Notes: generated by a model not told the origin, from the sequence alone. Positions 8,371 through 17,858 are shown, numbered from the stretch's first letter. The stretch: DNA of 64,000 nucleotides from Bacillota bacterium (GCA_023392595.1 JAEVYU010000034.1:124001-188000); one strand, 5' to 3'. Numbers and translations: made by a program.

Positions 8371-9654
8371 TACAAACTTTTCCTTACAATACTTCAAATC
8401 CCCGTCGACCCAAACCGCTTCCACTTTTCCTTTAAAAGAACGGCTAATAAAGGGGGAATTTTTTGAATAAGAGACAATTTGAGACTTTTCCAGAGTCCAA
8501 GTCAGCTTTGGATCAAACAATACCACATCAGCCGGTTCGCCAACTTTTAGATTGCCGCCGGGGCGGTTGATAATCAGCGCCGGATTTACAGACATTTTAA
8601 TTACCATCTGTTCCGGAGTGAGGCATCCGGTTTCTACCAATTGGGTCCACGCAAGCGCCAAAGCGGTTTCAAACCCAATCATTCCGGTAGGCGCTAGTGA
8701 AAACTCCCGGTGTTTTTCCTCCAAGGTATGGGGAGCGTGATCAGTAGCTATCGCATCGATAGTCCCGTCTTTCAAGCCTTCCTTCACGGCCTCGACATCC
8801 TCCGAAGAACGCAATGGAGGACTCACCCGATACAGCGGATCATAGCCCTGAATCGCTTCATCAGTCAGGGTAAAATGATGGGGAGTAGCTTCGGCAGTAA
8901 CCTTTACACCCCTCTGTTTCGCCTGGCGGATTAATTCAACACTCTTTTGAGTACTTACATGGCAAAAATGAATCTTAGCCTTGGTAAATTCAGCAATCAG
9001 CAAATCGCGGGCTGTCATCACATCTTCCGCCAATGAAGGTATTCCCGGAAGTCCTAATATCGTCGACCAATATCCTTCATGCATTACTCCCGAGCCGGCC
9101 AATTTGGGTTCTTCCTCGTGAAGCAAGAGCGGTAAATTAAATAAAGTGGAGTATTCACAAGCTGCGCGTAATACTGCGGCATTGGTTATGGTCTTGCCGT
9201 CATCGGAAAAAGCCACTGCTCCAACTGCAGCCATTTCACCCATTTCAGACAGTTCTTCTCCCAAAAGTCCTTTTGTAACGGCTCCTACTGGGTATACTTT
9301 TACATAACCTTTTTCCTTTGCCTGGTGTTTAACATATTCAATAACTACTGGGTTATCGGCAACCGGGTTGGTATTTGCCATACAAGAAATCGCAGTGAAA
9401 CCGCCTTTCAAGGCAGCCTTGGTACCGCTCTCAATCGTTTCTTCGTCTTCCCGGCCCGGTTCACGCAAATGGGAATGAAGATCGATGAGACCTGGAATGA
9501 CAATCTTTCCTCTGGCATCCGTGATTTCGGCGCCACCGGGCGCTAACTCCTTATCCACCTTAACGATCTTGCCGGAGTCGATTAAAATATCACCGATTCC
9601 AATATACCCACCAGCCGGATCGATGATCTGGCCTCCCTTAATGCAATGCCGCAT
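8368..9654 (-). CDS. pyrC: dihydroorotase
   Basis: PyrC closes carbamoyl aspartate to dihydroorotate. It is a class I, Bacillus-type amidohydrolase of 428 residues. The zinc site is visible: His60 and His62 in DLHSHLREPG, histidines in LLLHEEE and HFCHVSTQKS, and Asp in TDHAPHT. ATG 9654 has GGAGGGGG eight bases upstream. It overlaps the end of pyrB by 17 bp, pointing to coupled translation. Confidence 0.95.
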   Translation of the reverse strand: MRHCIKGGQIIDPAGGYIGIGDILIDSGKIVKVDKELAPGGAEITDARGKIVIPGLIDLHSHLREPGREDEETIESGTKAALKGGFTAISCMANTNPVADNPVVIEYVKHQAKEKGYVKVYPVGAVTKGLLGEELSEMGEMAAVGAVAFSDDGKTITNAAVLRAACEYSTLFNLPLLLHEEEPKLAGSGVMHEGYWSTILGLPGIPSLAEDVMTARDLLIAEFTKAKIHFCHVSTQKSVELIRQAKQRGVKVTAEATPHHFTLTDEAIQGYDPLYRVSPPLRSSEDVEAVKEGLKDGTIDAIATDHAPHTLEEKHREFSLAPTGMIGFETALALAWTQLVETGCLTPEQMVIKMSVNPALIINRPGGNLKVGEPADVVLFDPKLTWTLEKSQIVSYSKNSPFISRSFKGKVEAVWVDGDLKYCKEKFV

Positions 9655-10579
9655 CTTTGCTTCCCCCTCCGGTTAATAGGTATAAAAGCGCCATCCGGAC
9701 AGCCACTCCATTGGTAACTTGTTCCGTAATGGCCGATTGACTATGGACTGACACTTCTTCGCTGATTTCAACTCCAAGATTGGCCGGGCCTGGGTGCATC
9801 ACCAGCAAGTCCGGTTTAGCCCGTTCTAAACGGATACCATTCACGCCGAAAAGCTTCGAATACTCTTTTAAGGTTGGAAAATAGGCCTTGGTCTGGCGTT
9901 CCAGCTGAATCCGCAATATATTGACGACATCCGCATCAGCCAGGGCTTTATCTAAGTCGGTTCCAATCTTGACTCCCATTTCCGGTAAACCTTTTGGAAG
10001 CAATGTTGGTGGGCCAACTACAGTAACCTCGGCACCCAACTTCGCAAGGGCGTAGATATTGGATTTAGCAACCCGGCTATGCATGATATCACCTACAATA
10101 GTCACTTTTAAGCCGTCTATCTTGCCCTTTTTCTGCTGAATTGTGAATAAATCCAGCAAAGCCTGGGTCGGGTGCTCATGAGCACCGTCCCCAGCATTAA
10201 TTACATGAGCGCCAATGGAATCTGCCAGTAACCGCGGGGTTCCGGCCAATGAGTGCCGGATAATCACCACATCAACACCCATGGCTTCCAGGGTCCGTGC
10301 TGTATCGACAAAACTTTCTCCCTTGGCGACACTGCTGGAAGCCACTGTCAAATTGACCGCATCAGCACTCATCCATTTGGCGGCGATTTCAAATGAAGTA
10401 CGGGTCCGGGTACTGGGTTCAAAGAAAAGGGTCACAACAGTTTTACCCCGCAGCGTCGGAACTTTCTTAATATCACGGCTGAAAATATCTTTGCAAACTG
10501 CAGCCGTCTCTAATATATAGCGAATTTGTTCCGCCGAAAGTTCCCGCAGGCCCAACAAATCTTTTGGTAATTGAATCAT
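9638..10579 (-). CDS. pyrB: aspartate carbamoyltransferase catalytic chain
   Basis: PyrB joins carbamoyl phosphate and aspartate, the committed step of the pathway. The 313-residue protein shows the carbamoyl-phosphate loop STRTR at residues 56-60, HSL near 110 and HPTQALLDL in the middle, and MHPGP in the C-terminal aspartate domain. No pyrI regulatory chain is present, as usual for Gram-positive bacteria. GGAG lies eight bases before the ATG. The 53-bp gap from uraA is too short for a third PyrR attenuator like that of B. subtilis. Confidence 0.95.
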   Translation of the reverse strand: MIQLPKDLLGLRELSAEQIRYILETAAVCKDIFSRDIKKVPTLRGKTVVTLFFEPSTRTRTSFEIAAKWMSADAVNLTVASSSVAKGESFVDTARTLEAMGVDVVIIRHSLAGTPRLLADSIGAHVINAGDGAHEHPTQALLDLFTIQQKKGKIDGLKVTIVGDIMHSRVAKSNIYALAKLGAEVTVVGPPTLLPKGLPEMGVKIGTDLDKALADADVVNILRIQLERQTKAYFPTLKEYSKLFGVNGIRLERAKPDLLVMHPGPANLGVEISEEVSVHSQSAITEQVTNGVAVRMALLYLLTGGGSKDAALH

Positions 10580-10632
10580 ACTTATCGCTCCGTTTATCAG
10601 CGCCTCGTGCGCAGTTAATCTTTGTTGCCAAT

Positions 10633-11937
10633 TTATTTACCGGATTCTCCGGCCACCCCAGCTGCCACTTGTTTTTGAGTGGTTTGATTATCATCGACTT
10701 TTTCTAAATCCTTGGAACGAGGTATCACTAAATTCAAAATGATTCCTACATAAGTTGCCAGGGGCATCCCTGAGAACTCAATCCCGGCGATATCAATTTT
10801 AGCGCCGCCGATTCCGATAACTAAAATGACTGAGGCAATAATCAAATTGCGTTTTTGAGAGAAGTCGATACCCGCTTCGACCAGCATCCGGATACCCTGG
10901 GAGGCAATGATGCCGAACAATAAAATGCAGATGCCGCCCATAACCGGTACGGGAATCGTCTGAATAAAGGCCCCGATTTTCGGGATAAATGAAAGTATAA
11001 TCGCGATGACCGCAGCCCCTCCGATGACCCAAACGCTAAACACTCTGGTGATAGCCATTACTCCAATATTCTCGCCATAAGTTGTATTCGGAGGCCCGCC
11101 AAGGAATCCGGCCAGGGCAGTGGCGACTCCATCTCCGGTCAGGGAGCGATGCAAACCGGGGTCTTTCATAAAATCCCGGCCAATAATATTATTGGTCACA
11201 ATCAAATGGCCAATATGTTCCGTAATAACGACCAGGGAAATCGGTGCGATTGCAATAATTGCCGCCCAGCTAAACTTGGGGAAGATAAATCCGGGTACTG
11301 CAAAATACTTAGCGGTCATCACTGTATTAAAGTGAACATTTCCGGTAAACAAAGCCACTAAATAGCCTCCGATAATCCCGATTAAAACCGGAATAACTCC
11401 TAAAAAGCCTTTAAAAAACGCAGCCGCAAAAATCGCAATTGCTAAAGCTGCCAGCGCCAGCCAAATATTACCCATCGCCATGTTCACAGCCGCACCAGCC
11501 AGCCCCAAACCGATTACAATAACCACTGATCCTATGACTACCGGCGGCAAAAGGTAATTAATCCAGTTGATTCCGAAAATCGCGATAGCGATAGCCACTA
11601 TGATATAGATAATGCCGACTATCGCGCAGCCACCCATGGCCAATGCTATTTTGGATGGATCACCGGGCTGCCCCGCTACAGAACCAATAATCGCCGTCAT
11701 GGCGGCTATAAAGGCAAAAGAAGATCCGAGATACGCCGGAATCTTTCCTTTCGTAATTAAAATATAAAGTAAAGTTCCAACACCGCTTGTAAATAAAGTT
11801 ACCGAGGTGTCCAAACCTACCAAATAAGGAACCAATACCGTTGCTCCGAACATTGCAAATAAATGTTGAAGACTTAATGGTATACTTTGTAACAAAGGCA
11901 ACCGTTCGTTCACATCCACTTTCTTTTCTAGCATCAT
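10633..11937 (-). CDS. uraA: uracil permease, NCS2 family
   Basis: This is the pyrP/uraA transporter that imports uracil, probably with protons. At 434 residues and about 14 hydrophobic segments it matches the NCS2 family. Conserved pieces include QHLFAMFGATVLVP at the N-terminus, GSSFAFIA, the substrate-site ITEHIG with its Glu, and GGPPNTTYGENIG. It is the second gene of the operon, as pyrP is in Bacillus, and lies behind a PyrR-type attenuator, so uracil uptake should fall when UMP is plentiful. Two ATGs (11937, 11934) follow a good GGAGG. Either may start. Confidence 0.94.
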   Translation of the reverse strand: MMLEKKVDVNERLPLLQSIPLSLQHLFAMFGATVLVPYLVGLDTSVTLFTSGVGTLLYILITKGKIPAYLGSSFAFIAAMTAIIGSVAGQPGDPSKIALAMGGCAIVGIIYIIVAIAIAIFGINWINYLLPPVVIGSVVIVIGLGLAGAAVNMAMGNIWLALAALAIAIFAAAFFKGFLGVIPVLIGIIGGYLVALFTGNVHFNTVMTAKYFAVPGFIFPKFSWAAIIAIAPISLVVITEHIGHLIVTNNIIGRDFMKDPGLHRSLTGDGVATALAGFLGGPPNTTYGENIGVMAITRVFSVWVIGGAAVIAIILSFIPKIGAFIQTIPVPVMGGICILLFGIIASQGIRMLVEAGIDFSQKRNLIIASVILVIGIGGAKIDIAGIEFSGMPLATYVGIILNLVIPRSKDLEKVDDNQTTQKQVAAGVAGESGK

Positions 11938-12043
11938 CGTTCCTCCATTTTGATAATTTATTCTATATCAAGTTGCTTGCAATCGAAGCTTGTACCAAAA
12001 CAAGGCCTGCTCACAACCTAATAATCAATAGTGCCAAACTCCC

Positions 12044-12115
12044 AAAAAAAAACCTCCCGTCTAGGGAGGATAAAATACTTTACCCGTTCCTCCCTTCCTT
12101 GTCTCACGGGACAAG
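12044..12115 (-). promoter_or_regulatory. PyrR-type transcription attenuator between pyrR and uraA
   Basis: On the minus strand a PyrR-binding hairpin (CTTGTC-CCGTGA-GACAAG, about 12098-12115) matches most of the published ARUCCNGNGAGGYU consensus in its loop region. It is followed by GGGAGGA, which can pair with TCCTCCC of the terminator, and then by an intrinsic terminator with CCTCCC/GGGAGG and nine T residues (12044-12069). These are mutually exclusive antiterminator and terminator folds, as known for B. subtilis pyr. UMP-bound PyrR would favour termination before uraA. Confidence 0.88.
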
Positions 12116-12126
12116 TCTTAAAGGGA

Positions 12127-12678
12127 CTACTTTGGGGGTTCATTTTCGATAATAACGACTCGATCTTCACCGTCGGTCTCTAATAGCTTTACCTGAACAC
12201 CTTCACGTTTGGCTGTTGGAACATTCTTGCCGACGAAATCAGCTCTTATCGGCAATTCCCGATGGCCACGATCGATGAGGACGGCCAGTTGAATACAGGC
12301 TGGTCGCCCCAAATCCATCAAGGCGTCCAACGCTGCTCTTACGGTCCTCCCAGTGAACAGCACATCATCGATGAGAATAATTTTTTTATTTGAAATATTC
12401 ACCGGCATTTCCGTCCGGTGAATGACCGGCTGCGACGCAACCAGCGATAGATCATCCCGGTAAAATGTAATATCTAAAATTCCGACTGGAACCGAAATTC
12501 CCTCGGCCTGCTTGATAAAATCAGCGAGTCGGTTGGCGAGAGGGACTCCCCGGGAACGAATTCCCACCAGTACTAAATCGGAGGTCCCTTTGTTATGTTC
12601 GGTAATTTCATGGGAAAGTCGATAAAGGGAGCGGCGAATATTTTCTTCATCCATCACCTGGGCTTTAATCTCAGGCAT
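12127..12678 (-). CDS. pyrR: PyrR, pyrimidine operon attenuation regulator / uracil phosphoribosyltransferase
   Basis: PyrR binds pyr mRNA leaders in the presence of UMP or UTP and promotes termination. Many members also have uracil phosphoribosyltransferase activity. The 183-residue protein contains the PRPP-binding motif IILIDDVLFTGRTVRAALDAL and the PyrR-typical N-terminus with RSLYRLSHEI and GIRSRGVPLANRLA. The frame is open to 12723, but that would place the start inside the attenuator terminator. ATG 12678 has GGGGAGGA and is the clear start. It is the first gene of the operon and is itself behind an attenuator, so it is autoregulated. Confidence 0.95.
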   Translation of the reverse strand: MPEIKAQVMDEENIRRSLYRLSHEITEHNKGTSDLVLVGIRSRGVPLANRLADFIKQAEGISVPVGILDITFYRDDLSLVASQPVIHRTEMPVNISNKKIILIDDVLFTGRTVRAALDALMDLGRPACIQLAVLIDRGHRELPIRADFVGKNVPTAKREGVQVKLLETDGEDRVVIIENEPPK

Positions 12679-12691
12679 TACAATTCCTCCC

Positions 12692-12770
12692 CAAAATAAA
12701 AACTTCTTATACCCTGAGGGCATAAGAAGGTAAAAGTCAAGACAATAAACCTTCCCAGCCTCGCAGGACT
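12692..12770 (-). promoter_or_regulatory. PyrR-type attenuator in the pyr operon leader
   Basis: The minus strand carries AGTCCTGCGAGGCT (12757-12770), an exact match to the PyrR consensus ARUCCNGNGAGGYU. Downstream is an intrinsic terminator CTTCTTATGCCC/GGGTATAAGAAG followed by TTTTTATTTT (12692-12729). GAAGGT just after the PyrR site can pair with ACCTTC, which includes part of the terminator arm, giving the antiterminator. The arrangement and distance to pyrR fit the known B. subtilis mechanism. Confidence 0.92.
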
Positions 12771-12796
12771 AGTGTTAAAGGATTTTGATTAGTATA

Positions 12797-12825
12797 AGTT
12801 TAACAGAGTCCATCTTGGTTGTCAA
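12797..12825 (-). promoter_or_regulatory. sigma-A type promoter of the pyr operon
   Basis: Minus strand TTGACA (12820-12825), a 17-bp spacer and TAAACT (12797-12802) give a good vegetative promoter. It stands just upstream of the PyrR leader, so the transcript would start near 12790 and include the attenuator. Confidence 0.75.
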
Positions 12826-12864
12826 CTAGAATTCTATAATATTTAATGACGTTTACCTGGGGTT

Positions 12865-14103
12865 TTAAAAGAATAATATCCCGGTTCCGACGATATCCTT
12901 GATGGATCGGTTTTTATCCAGTACAAATTTTTCGGCTTCTTGATATTTAGCAGTTTGGTAATGCAGATCCGCCAAATAGAGATAACGGGCAAATTCCCGC
13001 TGATTTTCAGAAATAATAGTTTGAAAATGCCAGGCCTTTTCCTGTAATAAAAATGGAATTAAATAATCAATGGCTTTTTGAATCCCCCGGCCGTCCGGGC
13101 TTTGATACTCCCATAGATTGACGCCGACTTTATCGCCAATCCGGGCGAGAGTGATAAAGGCTTGTAGATTATAGATACTGTAATGCATGGATCGAGTACG
13201 GGACTGTTCTTTTGGCATTGCACCATCCGGTTCGATTTGGCTTCGAATTCGCCGATCCTTTGCCGATTCGACAATTTGGGCAGCCAATTCCGGTTGGTCC
13301 GTATAAAGAGCGAAAGCGGCGGTTTGGGCATCATACCAAACTCCATGATTATTGGCAGCGGCGGCTTCCTGCCGCCCCAACTTACTATTTAACAACCAAT
13401 TCAAATAAAGCCGGAACCAATTTTGCAATAGAATTTGATCATTCGCCGGAAAAGAAATGGAAGCTTCCATCATTATAGCGTCATCCACAACCCGAATCAG
13501 GATGGAAGTATCAATAATGCCGCTGCTCCGCCCGTTCGTTCTTCCGGGTACTCCTTGCCCAAAATTTAAATTGGGATTCATGCAAGTATCCGGATTGATA
13601 AACCATACTTTTAGCAACTCGACTGCTTTGGCTGCGTAAACCTCTTTGCCGGTTAAACGGTAGACAAGGGCTAAAGTATCTACCGCGCCCACCATCCGGG
13701 ACAACCGGGTACTGTCATAGCGATCACTGTTTTCCCGTTCCGGATTGACCAAGCCGTCTTGGTTTCGATAGGGCAAGCCCCCCGGTTTTTGAGGGTCCGG
13801 CCAATAATAAGAGGCTAAACTGTAATAATCATGTAAATCACCGCTTGGAGGCAGAACTTTTTTATCAGTAACGGTAAAGGGTGACTGGGTGAGCAACTTG
13901 TCGGCATCTTTGGTTAATTTTTTCATACCCGCGCGCCAAGGACCAACCGTCTCTCCATTAATGGCCGAGCTCACAACATCCAGTTGGGGTCCATCGTAAA
14001 GGATGAATGGATCAGAATTCACCGGCTGGTTTGCAGCATTGACAAAATGGGGTAATAGAAGCGCCATCAAGATCATTACCAAAACCAGCGATTTGAATTT
14101 CAT
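12865..14103 (-). CDS. exported alginate-lyase-family protein
   Basis: A 412-residue protein with an N-terminal signal peptide (KFKSLVLVMILMALLLPHFVNA) and an alpha/alpha-barrel domain of the alginate lyase family (PF05426). Family-like stretches are DYYSLASYYWPDP, NPERENSDRYDSTRLSRM, IIDTSILIRVVDDA and NNHGVWYDAQTAAFALY, with NNHG and a following Tyr resembling the catalytic region of PL5-like lyases. The substrate is not certain: many members in plant-degrading bacteria act on other uronate polysaccharides. The start is ATG 14103 with AAGG seven bases before it, rather than GTG 14109. It follows the oxidoreductase gene by 20 bp, so the two are probably one operon. Confidence 0.8.
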   Translation of the reverse strand: MKFKSLVLVMILMALLLPHFVNAANQPVNSDPFILYDGPQLDVVSSAINGETVGPWRAGMKKLTKDADKLLTQSPFTVTDKKVLPPSGDLHDYYSLASYYWPDPQKPGGLPYRNQDGLVNPERENSDRYDSTRLSRMVGAVDTLALVYRLTGKEVYAAKAVELLKVWFINPDTCMNPNLNFGQGVPGRTNGRSSGIIDTSILIRVVDDAIMMEASISFPANDQILLQNWFRLYLNWLLNSKLGRQEAAAANNHGVWYDAQTAAFALYTDQPELAAQIVESAKDRRIRSQIEPDGAMPKEQSRTRSMHYSIYNLQAFITLARIGDKVGVNLWEYQSPDGRGIQKAIDYLIPFLLQEKAWHFQTIISENQREFARYLYLADLHYQTAKYQEAEKFVLDKNRSIKDIVGTGILFF

Positions 14104-14123
14104 GATCACACCTTCTCCAAATC

Positions 14124-15272
14124 TTAAGAAGATTTCGTCGTAGACATTAAGCCGGATTTGAGTGAAGCAGTTCCAATCTTTTCCTGTAATTGAAGATAAA
14201 AAGCATTTTCATCCATAGGAAGTTCAACCCATTGATCGGTCCACGCCGAAAAATACATAGCGTTCGAAAGTTCCAGAGCCTTGATCCCTTCAATTCCAGG
14301 CGCAAAAAGTGGAGTTCCGTGCAAAATGGCTTCCACCCAATTCGCAGTAGTGGCCGCATGACCGCCATCCCAACCTTCAACTGGAATCCGGCGTTTTGAA
14401 CAATCCGGCTTTCCAAAGGATTCTTTACATTCCCGGTTAAATTGTCGCTCCGGAATTTGGAGTTCCCAAAAGTTCAACTCTCCGTCTTCGACAACCACTT
14501 TACCCCGATCTCCGCTTAATTCAAAACGGTTGGAACCGGGAGCTTCACCAGTAGATGTGATAAAAACGCCCGTCCCGCCATTGGGATACTCCACGTAGGC
14601 GGTAACGTCGTCTTCGACTTCGATTTGATGATACTTCCCGAAACTGCAAAAAGCCCTCACCCGTTTTGGCATCCCGCAAATCCACTGCCATAAATCCAAC
14701 TGATGGAAGGCTTGGTTGATAAGTACACCGCCGCCTTCCCCCGCCCAGGTTGCCCGCCAACTGCTGGAGTCGTAATAACTCTGAGGTCTGTACCAATTGG
14801 TAATAATCCAATGGGTCCTTTTGATTTCCCCCAACTCACCCGACTCAATGAAGTCTTTTAATTTTTGATAGATTGGATTAGCCCGCTGATTGTACATCAT
14901 GGAAAAAGTCAAGTCGGGATGGCTAAGGGCAACTGTATTGAGTTCCCGGACCTGCTTGGTATAAACCCCCACCGGTTTCTCCATCAGAACGTGGTATCCT
15001 TTTTCCAAAGCCTGAATTCCCACTGCCGGATGGCTGTAATGAGGGATGGCAACCAATATCCCGTCAACAACTTTGGCATCAAGCAATTTATCAATACTAT
15101 CGAAGATCTGCACTCCATCCCCCAGATTGGCCTGAGCCCACTCCCTATGGGAAGGATTTCGGTCACAAACTGCCGTCAGTTCGCCTCCGGGTACTTTTCC
15201 TTTAAAAAGATATTCGGCATGCTTAATCCCGATGTTGCCAAGTCCGATAATGCCGATTCTTACTTTATCCAT
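14124..15272 (-). CDS. Gfo/Idh/MocA family NAD(P)-dependent oxidoreductase
   Basis: A 382-residue cytoplasmic protein with an N-terminal Rossmann fold (VRIGIIGLGNIGIKH) and the family motif EKP in VLMEKPVGVYTKQV, followed by a C-terminal alpha/beta substrate domain with GGGVLINQAFHQLDLWQW, where GG..NQ.xHxxD is the usual active-site strand. Members act on sugars, inositols or their derivatives. The exact substrate cannot be read from sequence. Pairing with a secreted polysaccharide-lyase-type protein suggests a role in sugar or uronate breakdown. The GGGG ribosome site lies about 15 bases from the ATG, which is long. Confidence 0.85.
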   Translation of the reverse strand: MDKVRIGIIGLGNIGIKHAEYLFKGKVPGGELTAVCDRNPSHREWAQANLGDGVQIFDSIDKLLDAKVVDGILVAIPHYSHPAVGIQALEKGYHVLMEKPVGVYTKQVRELNTVALSHPDLTFSMMYNQRANPIYQKLKDFIESGELGEIKRTHWIITNWYRPQSYYDSSSWRATWAGEGGGVLINQAFHQLDLWQWICGMPKRVRAFCSFGKYHQIEVEDDVTAYVEYPNGGTGVFITSTGEAPGSNRFELSGDRGKVVVEDGELNFWELQIPERQFNRECKESFGKPDCSKRRIPVEGWDGGHAATTANWVEAILHGTPLFAPGIEGIKALELSNAMYFSAWTDQWVELPMDENAFYLQLQEKIGTASLKSGLMSTTKSS

Positions 15273-15341
15273 TATGGAGCCAACCCCTTTTAATATCCCG
15301 GTAAAAAAATATGATCACGGAAAAAACCATTTTCATATAGT

Positions 15342-15375
15342 GAATCAGGCAAGCAGCACCGCACTTGCCTGATTC
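15342..15375. terminator. perfect 12-bp hairpin at the end of the cellulase cluster
   Basis: GAATCAGGCAAG pairs perfectly with CTTGCCTGATTC around a 10-nt loop. It lies about 115 bp beyond the last cellulase stop codon and before the oxidoreductase gene. No immediate T-run follows on the minus strand (TTTTTT comes about 16 nt later), so it may act as terminator or as an mRNA 3' stabiliser. Confidence 0.6.
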
Positions 15376-15492
15376 TATCATCAACTTTCTATATTCAATC
15401 ATACTATCAATTCAATCATTTTGCATCAAGATTTTAAAATAATCCATAGCTCCAATTTTGTTTTGATTGAAGCGCCAAATCCGAAGTACCTC

Positions 15493-17799
15493 TCACTGAA
15501 CAGCGCAGGATACGCCATTTAATGTAAAATTGGCCGGTTTGGAGTTCGAGCCGCTATAAGTTAAGTTAAACCCAAAACTTGCCGTTCCCCCTGCTACGAT
15601 AGTGCTGTTGTACGTAAGATTGGTTACCGATACGGAGGTCCCGCTCTGGGTATAGCTACCGTCCCAGAGATTGGAGATCACCTGGTTGCCCGGAAATGTC
15701 CAGGCAAATGTCCAACCGTTAATCGCCGACGCGCTGTTATTCTTGATCGTTACATTTACCGTAGCTCCGCCACTCCAATCATTCTTAACTGCATAGGTCA
15801 CCGAACAGCTTATGCCAGGAGTAGGTGTAGCTGTTACAACCGGAGTCGGAGTTGCCGTAACTGTTGGTGTCGGCGTTACAGTGGGAGTTGATGTTGGTGT
15901 AGGTGTAATTCTTGATGATGGTTCTGTGCCAAATACTTTCACGCCATTTATATAAATTGGAATATTTTGCGTTGCCGCAAGTGTTTTGGTTAAGCCAGTC
16001 CTGGAAAAATCGTTGCTGCCATCCCAATAAATGGAGTTATAATTGGCCAGGCGAAATTGAAACTCGACTTTTCCATAAAGCGATTCCGTATTGGGCCAAC
16101 TTCCTTCCAAATAATAAATATGGTTTGCCTCATCCCAGGGAATCAACGCTGATAATCTACCGCCAGCCTGGGCGTAATTGATGGCGGGGCCAATGTCACT
16201 TACAGTCATACCGTGGGCATAATACTCACTTAAGTTAACAAAGTATCTAAAAGATAGATCTTTTACATAATGCGGCGGCAATAACGGGTCGCAATAGATC
16301 ATCGCATCAATGGTTATATGCTGAGTGTCTTCTTCGATTACCGCACCTTTGGCGTAATACTCGGTTTGGGATGATTCGATTCCGGGGGTAGGTTCCGGGA
16401 TCTGGCCGGCTCCGAAGTATTTGCACATCCCGGCCATCGCCCCGACGAAACCGGCATTATAATCAATCGCTACTTCGGTAAAGACATACTGATCGACATC
16501 ATCCGTATAATTATCCGACATATCGGGCCCGCCCACCAGGGCGCCGTAAAGCAAATGCTTTTCAGGATCCTTCTTGGTTTCATAAGCCGGGGCCGCTTCC
16601 ATCCGGCCGCTCGCAGCCCGGTGGTGCGGGAATTTCGGATAATTATTGCCGAATCCCACCACATAAGAACTGTTGCGGGGGTTGGTGCCTAACATATAAT
16701 CCAACTGCTGCTTGGCAAAGTTTAAATAATCCGCTTTTCCGGTGGTTTTATAATATACCAGCGCCATCATACACTCAGCCGCGGTGTACCGGAGCGCCCC
16801 CCAGGAATTGATATATTTTTCGCCGGCCGTGGTTTGGGGAACCTGCGTCATCCACCAGCTTAAGTTTTCATCAGCAATGACAACATATTTGGAATCATGG
16901 GTCAATTGAGCCAATTTAATAAAAACCCCGCCGAAAACATCATCCCAACAATGAGTCCAGTGATTGGCATAAGTACTATTGCCGTCAATTCCTTTTTCAA
17001 CCATATAGGAACCGACATCCGTCATATAACTGGAATCATTGGTGGCCAGATATAGCCAAATGGCTCCCCAGCATAAATCATCAAGATCCGAAGATGAAGT
17101 GTAAAAACCCCCGCTTAGGCTCAAACTGCCACTAGTTTTGTGAGTCGTTTTGCCCAAAGTATACAGGTCTTTCGCTGCGGTTAGACAGCGATTGGCATAA
17201 GTCAGGTCATAATCTCGATAATTGATATACATCAATGCTAAAGCAGCTGCCGTATTACCACAAACATCGGAAGCCGGGGTACTTAAATTCGCTACATATT
17301 CGGTTGGCCGGGATGTAGTTTGCAATTCCGGCGGACCCCAGTAAGTATGATCGCTGGCGCCATTGCCGCATTGGTAATAAAAAGTGGTCTTGTTCGGGAA
17401 ACACTTTAAAAAATAGTCCGTAAAATGTTTTAAAATATTGAGCATGTAACCGTCTTGCCCATATGCCTCAAAAGTATCTTTAAACTCATAATAGGCCCAG
17501 CCTAAAGTGGAGGCGGCATAGGCCTGAGGCAAACCGAATTTCACATGATCGCCGGCATCATGAAACCCGCCGCTAAGGTCTAAGCCAACATCGCTTCCGT
17601 CGGAAACATGACAGGGACCGCGCCAAGCCAAACGGTTATTACCCGCATCAGCTCCGCACCAGCTTGCTTCATAAAAAAGGATTGACTTGGCAAAAGCATC
17701 GACATAATTATAACCGGAAGCTGCTTGCAATCCTGATATAGGAATTATCTGAATCAGCAACAAAATTAGCATGAATATCCATAAATTCGATTTCCGCAT
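15493..17799 (-). CDS. secreted GH9 cellulase with CBM3c and CBM2
   Basis: 768 residues: signal peptide (1-26), GH9 catalytic domain (about 28-470), fused CBM3c (about 480-630), a Thr-Pro linker (about 633-665) and a C-terminal CBM2 (about 667-768). GH9 landmarks are GGFHDAGDHVKFG with the catalytic base Asp, FPHHRAASGRM, and the acid Glu in TEVAIDYNAGFVGAM. GH9-CBM3c enzymes are usually processive endoglucanases because the CBM3c extends the active cleft. CBM2 should bind crystalline cellulose. It is the last gene of the cluster. Its catalytic part is very close in sequence to the next two GH9-CBM3c genes, pointing to tandem duplication. Confidence 0.94.
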   Translation of the reverse strand: MRKSNLWIFMLILLLIQIIPISGLQAASGYNYVDAFAKSILFYEASWCGADAGNNRLAWRGPCHVSDGSDVGLDLSGGFHDAGDHVKFGLPQAYAASTLGWAYYEFKDTFEAYGQDGYMLNILKHFTDYFLKCFPNKTTFYYQCGNGASDHTYWGPPELQTTSRPTEYVANLSTPASDVCGNTAAALALMYINYRDYDLTYANRCLTAAKDLYTLGKTTHKTSGSLSLSGGFYTSSSDLDDLCWGAIWLYLATNDSSYMTDVGSYMVEKGIDGNSTYANHWTHCWDDVFGGVFIKLAQLTHDSKYVVIADENLSWWMTQVPQTTAGEKYINSWGALRYTAAECMMALVYYKTTGKADYLNFAKQQLDYMLGTNPRNSSYVVGFGNNYPKFPHHRAASGRMEAAPAYETKKDPEKHLLYGALVGGPDMSDNYTDDVDQYVFTEVAIDYNAGFVGAMAGMCKYFGAGQIPEPTPGIESSQTEYYAKGAVIEEDTQHITIDAMIYCDPLLPPHYVKDLSFRYFVNLSEYYAHGMTVSDIGPAINYAQAGGRLSALIPWDEANHIYYLEGSWPNTESLYGKVEFQFRLANYNSIYWDGSNDFSRTGLTKTLAATQNIPIYINGVKVFGTEPSSRITPTPTSTPTVTPTPTVTATPTPVVTATPTPGISCSVTYAVKNDWSGGATVNVTIKNNSASAINGWTFAWTFPGNQVISNLWDGSYTQSGTSVSVTNLTYNSTIVAGGTASFGFNLTYSGSNSKPANFTLNGVSCAVQ

Positions 17800-17858
17800 T
17801 TTATAGCCACTCCTTTGATTGTTATTTTATTCTAACACCCATGTAAGCCCCATAAACC

